A stretch of DNA of 64,000 bases from Rutstroemia sp. NJR-2017a BVV2 (Eukaryota > Ascomycota > Leotiomycetes > Helotiales > Rutstroemiaceae): contig NJPS01000055.1 of the NCBI GenBank assembly GCA_002946415.1, positions 124,001-188,000 on the forward strand. The letters are read 5' to 3'. The notes beneath the pieces are model-generated. The model was not told where the DNA came from, made no database searches, and was given only the letters and a program-made list of their open reading frames with translations. Each line of letters starts with the position of its first letter. The first letter of the stretch is position 1. The position numbers and the translations under genes are program-made. Positions 57,901 to 64,000 of the stretch are shown here, in pieces.

Positions 57901-58548
57901 TACAGTGGAAAATCATCGAGCGAGGCTAACGTCTCTCACTCATTCTTACATCTTCACAGCAAGCCTCGTCACACGGCCATGACTTGAGGTGTGACAGTTC
58001 AACGTCGCGATTTAGAGGAGTTTAGTGTCGCACTGCCGCTCTCCCATGCTCCATTCAGTAATGAGTTGTTCTCCAATTCTTGATGAGATCTGAACGAAAG
58101 ATAATTAGTAACTGACTGCAAATTAGCCTATAAGACCTTGGAAGTTCCCGAAGTAGATGCATTCGGTCTAAATAGGTCACCGAATCGCAATGAATTTCAC
58201 TGGTTCGCGTCCGATCGCCCGCAGGTGTCAGCCAAAACTTAGACCACCATTGTACACAGCCTCACTCGGCTACACTGTAAGTCGCCCGTTGCAGAATTAC
58301 GTGCCCGGCGCAGCTTACATAGGTTGATATCAGATCGCTTCTGCTGCCATTGGTCGCCTGGTCATCAGTGTGAAATCTCCAAGTGGGGGGTTTTCCGTTT
58401 CCCCAAAGTCTTTCTCTGCTGCAGCTTGCCTCACGTAGCGAAAGGTATAAATGCGAAGGCTCGAGAATTTCTGTGTTTTGACAGTTGTGTATAATTTCAC
58501 GGAGTAGACGTGGTACTTTCTTCTCTAATAGAGACAGAAGTAGAAGTG
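57901..58548. promoter_or_regulatory. Divergent promoter region between HET gene and pair 2 hydrolase
   Basis: 648 bp between divergent start codons. A TATAAAT at 58446-58452 lies 97 bp before the hydrolase ATG and is a good candidate core promoter element. No ORF with family resemblance. Confidence 0.55.
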
Positions 58549-59963
58549 ATGTCTCAACCCCGCAAGTTCGGCTTGAACCAGGTATATCCTAACCCGGGTC
58601 TTATCTCGGAATCTCGAGACAAGGTCCAGGACCTGGAGTAAGTTCAGACCACATCTTATTTCATTATCTTCGTGCCAGAGTAATCGGGTTAATATGATAG
58701 AATAGTGTCATCGCCATCCACGGGCTCAATGCTGAATCCCCCAAAACATGGATTGCTTGGAAGATAGATGGCGATCCAAACTCTGGAAACGTGCATTGGT
58801 TGAAGGATGAAAACATGTTACCATCAATTCTTCCAAATGCCCGAATCTTCACTTATGACTGGAACGCGGGAACAGAAAAGCACGCAGCAACTGACACCCT
58901 TTTCGGTCATGCGGACGCTTTGCTTTACAAATTACACATAAAAAGACACAGAGTAATTACTCCAATCTTGTAGAATCTTGAGATAATTACCATTAACAAT
59001 TTCCTAGTACGGAAGCGCAGACCGGCCCATTATATGGGTTGCCTCTTGCTTTGGCGGTCTCCTTTTAGCAAAGGTTGGAGCCTTCCCCTTTTTATGAATT
59101 ATTTCACATTTTTGATAGCAAGCAGGCACTTCATAGGGCTTCGGAGGTCAATAATTCATACCAAAATATCTTACATGCAACGGCCGGTATTGTGTTTCTT
59201 GGTACACCATTTCAGGGAGGCCACAAGGGCTTCTATACTGCTGCAGAAGCACGGGTTGTTGTAGCCATGGCAACAGGAGCCGAAGCTAACAATGAACTAC
59301 TGAAATACATGCGAGATGATGCTACGCGCGGCGGACGCGGAGAGCTTGATGAAGTAGTTGCTCGATTTACAGAACTTGTCGCCCATCCCAACTACAAATT
59401 TCCTATTGAATGTTATTACGAAACAGAGAAAACAAATCTCAAATACCTTGTTCCGGATATTAACAAGTTACCTCAGGGGTTCCTTTCGACTCTCGATAGC
59501 AATGGGATGGGGGTTGTAAGTCACTCTCCGAAGCTGCTTACAGTTGCTAACTACTGCAGCTTGTTGAGCGACATTCGGCGTGTTTGCAAGGCGTACCGAG
59601 CCGTCAGTTAAATGTCAGGCACGCAATGCTAAGCAAGTTTCCATCGCCGGACAATGACTCCTTTGAGCAGATCTCTTACACTCTCAGCAGCTTTGCTGAG
59701 GGAGCAGAATATCTTTTGAAGTCTAAAAGTAAGGACCCTTTGTATTAGAAGCTACAACCATTCGATCCAAGAACGCAGTATACTTATCAGGTTGTGTAGA
59801 TCAATCTCCAACCAATATGGAAACTGAAGAGCTTGGGCAAGATAATAGGAAACAGAAAGAGGATAGACAGATCAACAACTTTTCAGGCCAATTTTCTTCC
59901 GGTGGTGGGAAGCAGTTCATAGGTGGTAATTTTAGTTCGAGTGGTGGACCAATGACATTTTAG
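58549..59963 (+). CDS. SesB-type alpha/beta hydrolase with sigma-like C-terminal motif (pair 2 effector)
   Basis: Putative cell-death effector. Six exons (58549-58637, 58706-58952, 59008-59073, 59123-59515, 59560-59728, 59791-59963) give 378 aa; every junction is GT-AG and the total stays in frame. Landmarks: KFGLNQVYPNPG start, DVIAIHGLNAESPKTW (oxyanion HGLN), RIFTYDWNAGTEKH, RPIIWVASCFGGLLLAK, TAGIVFLGTPFQGGHKGF. The usual nucleophile HSLGG is SCFGG here, so position 126 is Cys instead of Ser: a cysteine nucleophile or a catalytically dead fold. After the hydrolase domain a short polar linker leads to NNFSGQFSSGGGKQFIGG and GGNFSSSGGPMTF (overlapping), then stop. The same pattern starts the NLR 304 bp downstream. 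The third-intron donor (GTTGGA) is weak. Confidence 0.86.
59874..59960 (+). other. Sigma-like amyloid motif, hydrolase side of pair 2 (two half-copies)
   Basis: The last 29 residues contain GQFSSGGGKQFIG followed by GNFSSSGGPMTF, two tandem versions of one 12-13 residue unit G-x-F-x-S-x-G-G-x-x-F. The NLR motif at 60297-60362 shares NNFxGxFxSxGGxQFIG (12 identities in 17 positions). Glycine-, Asn- and Gln-rich sequence of this kind fits the sigma class of fungal amyloid motifs; I assign it from memory of the pattern, not by search. Confidence 0.75.
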
Positions 59964-60266
59964 ATAGCTACAGTAGTTATACGAACAAGAGGGGTAGCAC
60001 TGCTTGGAAACAACAGGAAGATGCTTGTGGCTGTGAGACCCAATATGCAGTTGATTAATTGTATCTCCAAATCCTTCACCAATCGCTACGGCTCCACGCT
60101 CGTGACCTGCACACCCGTTCAGCTGGACCAGGATTAATGATAAGATGATAAGTGCGGCTCAGTGACTCGTAGCATGACACTAGTGATTAAATCTATCTAA
60201 CAGAAAATATTTCTATGACTTGAGCACACCTTCATCGTACCCTAAATACTTCTATCCAGAACTGCA

Positions 60267-63200
60267 ATGATGGCAGAGAGACGAAAGAGACGAGGGAATA
60301 ATTTCGGTGGCCACTTTAAAAGCTCTGGGGGACCGCAGTTCATCGGGAATTCAATCAAAGGGAATGTCTGTCTTGGTCATACGGACCACTGGCAAGGTCA
60401 GTTCGCAATACAGAAAAAAAATGTTGAAGTTGTAGAAAGATGATTCATATATATGCATCAATTGGGTCGGGGTTAGAATCTGACTAATTTTACGCTATAG
60501 ATCCAATTGATAATGACTCTCCTGATACTTTCCAATACGCCCTTCGATCTTTGGCCTACAATGAAATGAACTTTCGGCACCATGACACTACCAACCGCGC
60601 CCACGCAAATACATGCGGTTGGATTATTCGTCACCCGTCCTATATAGACTGGTTGGAGCAATCATCTGGGATATTTTGGGTCAAGGGCAAGCCTGGGTCA
60701 GGCAAGTCGACATTGATGGGATTTCTTTATCGAGACTTGGAAAGGAGACCCGTTTACAAAGATTCAATAAATCTCGCATTTTTCTTACACGGTCGCGGGG
60801 GACAGTTGCAGAAGAGCCGGCTTGGAATGTTTCGATCTCTCTTACATCAGTTGCTGTTGAAGGCACCAGGGGCTGGGACTGCATTTCAGCGTTCTTATGA
60901 AGAGAAATTCTATAGCCAAGGCGAGCCAGGAACGAACTGGGAATGGCATATCAGCGAAATCTTTGGCTTTCTCCTCACCGCTCTAAAGCATGTTCTGAAA
61001 AGACAATCGGTCAGCATATTCGTTGATGCTTTAGATGAAGCTGACGATGGTACAACTGATCGAGACACAAGCTGGCAAATTGTTGAAGACTTCCACAAGT
61101 TAAACGATACATTATATCTGCCAAGAAGTCGTCTTAAAATATGCTTTTCTTGTCGTCACTTTCCAGTAATAGCAAGTAACCCAAGATGGGAAGTCTGGCT
61201 TGAGAAGGAAAACCATGGAGACATATCGAATTATGTTCACGACAAGCTGAGTGAAGATTTATTCTCAGCCAAACCAGAAGACCAGGATTTGACGGAATGG
61301 AAAACTACTATCATTAGAAGAGCGCAGGGGGTATTTCAATGGGCGGCAATCGTGGTTGGTATGGTAATTCGATACCATGCCGAAGGAAAGCGCTCCAAGA
61401 TACCACAAATGTTAATGAACGTTCCAAAGGGATTGACCGAGGTGTATAAGCACATTTTGAAGAATCTGATCGCGACGGAAGACTGCTCACAAACCCTACG
61501 TCTTATGCGCTGGGTGTATTTTTCTGAGCGTCCTTTGACACTCACAGAGTTCTGTTTCGCTATGTGCATACCAGAAAACGAAACTTTCGACTCAGGAATC
61601 TCTCTCGAACATCTGGATCTTCCTACTCAAGAAGAGATGCGGAGACAAGTTGTAAGCGTTTCCGGTGGTCTCGTGGAGCTTAAGGAGCATGAAAATGAAA
61701 AGATCCTCCAATTTATCCATCAATCTGTCAAGGACTACTTGTTGGAAGGTGGTCTCAAAGCCTTAGATCGCATTAATAAGACCAATATCTATGGATTCGG
61801 CCATCACCAGTTATCGGTTATTTGTGCGACTTATTTTGGGATGACTGGGATGAGTACTAGCCTGCCAAAACATCTTACTCTACACGGTGTCACCATCCAG
61901 TTCCCATTTTCGCATTATGTCGTTGATTACTGGTTGACGCATGCCAAGAAAGCAATGGCTCATGGAGTGTCACAGGATTACCTTCTGCGATTCATTCAGC
62001 GATATCCGCATATGGCTAACTGTCTACCCCACGGCCACAGCCTGAGGTACACTGACAGATTTGATGACCCTTACATAACTCGAGGTGTCTATTTATGGGG
62101 TGATTTTTGCGACCTTCCTATGCTTCATTTTGCTTCTGCTGCCGATCTCTCGACTGTAGTCATTGGTTTGCTAAAGATGAATCATAAAGTAGACCGTGTT
62201 GACGGGCATAATAATACAGCTCTTCATCAGGCATGTCGATTTGGCCACGTACGGATTGTCGAGATTCTACTCAATGCAAACGCCGAGACGGAATCAGAGA
62301 ATGATCGTGGATATACCCCTCTCGCAGAAGCAATAGAAGACGAGCAAAGAGAAATCGTCGAGATGCTAGTTCTAAGGGGTGCAAGTATCAACAAACTCGT
62401 TCCGAATGTTGGAACCCCTATATACATAGCCGCCAAATCAGTTTATGCAAGTATAGTACAGCTACTGCTTGACAATAAGGCTGATTCTAATGCTCAAAGA
62501 AATGAACGGTGTAGTGCACTTCAAGTTGCAGCAAGTAAAGGTTATGTGCATATTGTACAGCTCCTTCTTGACAATAAGGCTCATATCAACACTCAAAGAG
62601 ATGAATTAGCTATTGCACTTCAAGTTGCAGTAAAGGGAGGTCATGAGCATGTTGTACGGCTCCTGCTTAAAAAAAATGCTAATATTGATTCTCGAGGTAT
62701 ATTCGGTAGTGCGCTCCAAGTTGCAGCAAGTGGAGGTCATGAGCATCTTGTACAGCTCCTTCTTAAAAACAAGGCTGATGTCAATGCTCAAAGGGGCGGT
62801 GCTTTAAAAGTCGCAGTGATGTATGGCAACGCATCTATAGTGCAAATGCTTCTCAACAACGGTGCTGATGTTAACATCCAGGGAGGAAATTACGGCAATG
62901 CTCTTCAAGATGCAGCATTTATGGGCTTTGGGCACGTTCTTAGGCTATTACTTGGTGCTAAAAATCAGCTGAACATTCTCCATCCCTACTTTACACTCTC
63001 AGATGCTGTTAGAACGCAAGACGTATCTGCGAAAGCGAAATTTCTTCTTGATCGCGCAGATGAAATACGCATTTTTCACGGCAACGTAGATGAGGGACAC
63101 GAAGATGTAGTTCGTTTGGCACTTGATCGCGGCATGAGAACAGATTTTCCCTGTGGCTCACGAGGTTATGCCATACACATTGCGGCACGTTCAGAGAAAA

Positions 63201-63532
63201 TGGACATACTTTCTCTCCTTGTTGAGAGAAGCAGGAGTGATGTACACTTGAAGGATAAAGAAAGTCGCACAGCCCTTGGAATAGCCGCAATGCAGGGTCA
63301 TGTGCATGCTGTCAAGTATCTGTTGAAGCATGGTGCTGATCCATTCACAGTGGACATTAATAACATGACTCCCCTGATGCTAGCAATGGAAGGGCCCGGA
63401 AGGGAAAAGAACTTGGCTGTGGAAGTGATCAAAAAGCATATATCAAGTCGGTTCGCGAATGAACACAAGGCCAACACAAGGAATAAACTCTTGCATGTTC
63501 CTAGAGAAGCTGTGGACTCAAGCTTCTTCTAG
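60267..63532 (+). CDS. NACHT-ankyrin NLR with N-terminal sigma-like motif (pair 2 receptor)
   Basis: Probable NLR cell-death sensor. Exons 60267-60396 and 60501-63532 across a 104-nt intron (CTGAC branch region) give 1053 aa. Exon 1 encodes 43 residues: a basic start, NNFGGHFKSSGGPQFIGN, then a short linker. Exon 2 opens with FQYALRSLAYNEMNFRHHD, the segment usual just before a fungal NACHT domain, then P-loop GKPGSGKST (about 106-114), Walker B VSIFVDALDEADD (about 215), a helical region, and ankyrin repeats from about residue 600. Several repeats around 62440-62920 are very alike at DNA level (IVQLLLDNKA, LQVAASKGYVHIVQLLLDN, LQVAASGGHEHLVQLLLKNK), as in repeat-shuffling NLRs. Co-oriented with its hydrolase partner, 304 bp apart. 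Confidence 0.92.
60297..60362 (+). other. Sigma-like amyloid motif, NLR side of pair 2
   Basis: Residues about 11-32 of the NLR, NNFGGHFKSSGGPQFIGN, in a first exon that ends shortly afterwards. It matches the hydrolase C-terminus encoded at 59874-59960. Confidence 0.76.
62440..62930 (+). repeat. Array of highly similar ankyrin repeats
   Basis: Roughly 100-bp units such as GTACAGCTCCTTCTTGACAA and GTACAGCTCCTTCTTAAAAA recur with CAAGTTGCAG blocks between them. DNA similarity exceeds that of the flanking ankyrin repeats, pointing to recent duplication or gene conversion. Confidence 0.75.
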
Positions 63533-63681
63533 CCCACGTCACTATGCGGGACGATTACTCAGCCTAAGACTTATGACTCAGACCTCAAGTCCGAATTTCC
63601 CCATAAGAAGGGAATGTTGGCTCTCGAATCTCCCCCAATATCTCACACTCCCAAGACATCCCACCCTTCACTGAAGATAAA

Positions 63682-64000
63682 ATGTCAACAGCATCACTAG
63701 AAACCATCGCAGCCTATTTCCCCGGGCCAACAAAAGATCCTACCAAGATTTCGGACAGTCTGATTGCTCAGATCAGACATAGAATCGACCTCGTATGTGT
63801 TTCTCTTTCTCAATGATCATTGATCTCATCACGCCTATTGATTGACAACGTAACAGGTAGACTTTTGGGAAATCCCACCCTCTTCACATGTCCTAGAAAT
63901 TGGCTGTGGCCAAGGCGATACCACAATCGTGCTCGCCGACAGAGTTGGTCCACACGGTCACGTTGATGCTTTGGATCCTGGTGCACCCGATTATGGTATT
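63682..64000 (+). CDS. SAM-dependent methyltransferase, 5' part only
   Basis: The gene runs off the window. Exon 1 (63682-63792) encodes 37 residues (MSTASLETIAAYFPG, then SDSLIAQIRHRIDL). A 64-nt intron (GTATGT...CGTAACAG) follows, and exon 2 from 63857 reads VDFWEIPPSSHVLEIGCGQG and then DTTIVLADRVGPHGHVDALD. LEIGCGQGD is the SAM-binding glycine loop of class I methyltransferases and the later acidic residue fits motif II. Substrate cannot be judged. Motif I is intact here, unlike the copy at 44309. Confidence 0.85.

Noticed and set aside
1..64000. tRNA, rRNA and CRISPR features
   Set aside because: I looked for box A/box B pairs, rRNA-like conserved stretches and regularly spaced short repeats. 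None was convincing; CRISPR is not expected in a fungal nuclear genome.

Overview
The window looks like nuclear DNA of a filamentous ascomycete (Pezizomycotina; Helotiales/Leotiomycetes would fit, but that is inference). Support comes from many 50-150 nt GT-AG introns with CTRAC-type branch sites, a Zn2Cys6 regulator, HET, NACHT-ankyrin and SesB-type genes, fungal families such as DUF3431, and a decayed pogo/Fot1-type transposon whose nonsense changes look RIP-like. Genes are monocistronic, on both strands, and separated by long AT- or pyrimidine/purine-rich intergenic DNA.

Layout: 0.2-5.4 kb (-) NACHT-ankyrin NLR with a Gln/Pro-rich tail; 5.7-5.9 kb a hAT-type MITE with intact 8-bp target duplications; 6.5-8.2 kb (+) SesB-type alpha/beta hydrolase; 8.2-9.8 kb pogo-like transposase pseudogene; 9.8-13.9 kb no gene; 13.9-16.0 kb (-) Zn2Cys6 regulator; 16.0-22.8 kb no convincing gene; 22.9-23.5 kb (+) unknown protein; 25.0-25.7 kb (-) cyanase; 26.9-28.2 kb (-) ankyrin protein; 29.8-32.6 kb (+) broken PNP_UDP-type gene; 33.1-34.0 kb (+) unknown protein with MITE sequence at its 5' edge; 35.8-37.6 kb (-) choline-sulfatase; 40.0-40.6 kb possible gene relic; 42.1-43.3 kb (-) amidinotransferase divergent from 44.3-45.0 kb (+) damaged methyltransferase; 45.5-46.5 kb (-) DUF3431; 47.2-48.3 kb (-) disordered hydrophilic protein; 49.1-51.1 kb (-) GTPBP1/2-type GTPase; 52.3-52.7 kb (-) LSm3; 53.1-55.7 kb (+) putative mitochondrial protein; 55.9-57.9 kb (-) HET protein; 58.5-60.0 kb (+) second SesB-type hydrolase; 60.3-63.5 kb (+) second NACHT-ankyrin NLR; 63.7 kb to the end (+) start of a methyltransferase.

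The main result is that the two NLRs each sit beside a SesB-type hydrolase, and in both pairs a short motif at the extreme N-terminus of the NLR is repeated at the extreme C-terminus of the hydrolase. This is the architecture of fungal amyloid-templated cell-death signalling (HET-s/NWD2, PP and sigma systems). The two pairs use different motifs. The second (NNFxGxFxSxGGxQFIG) looks sigma-like. The first (F-x-N...G-x-M-x-N-G...G-N/D) I cannot assign with confidence. In pair 1 both partners also carry Gln/Pro-rich prion-like regions. With the HET gene next to pair 2 and the broken PNP gene, the window is rich in fungal self/non-self and programmed-cell-death genes. Splice sites were derived by reading the sequence and all models keep frame, but none has transcript support here.
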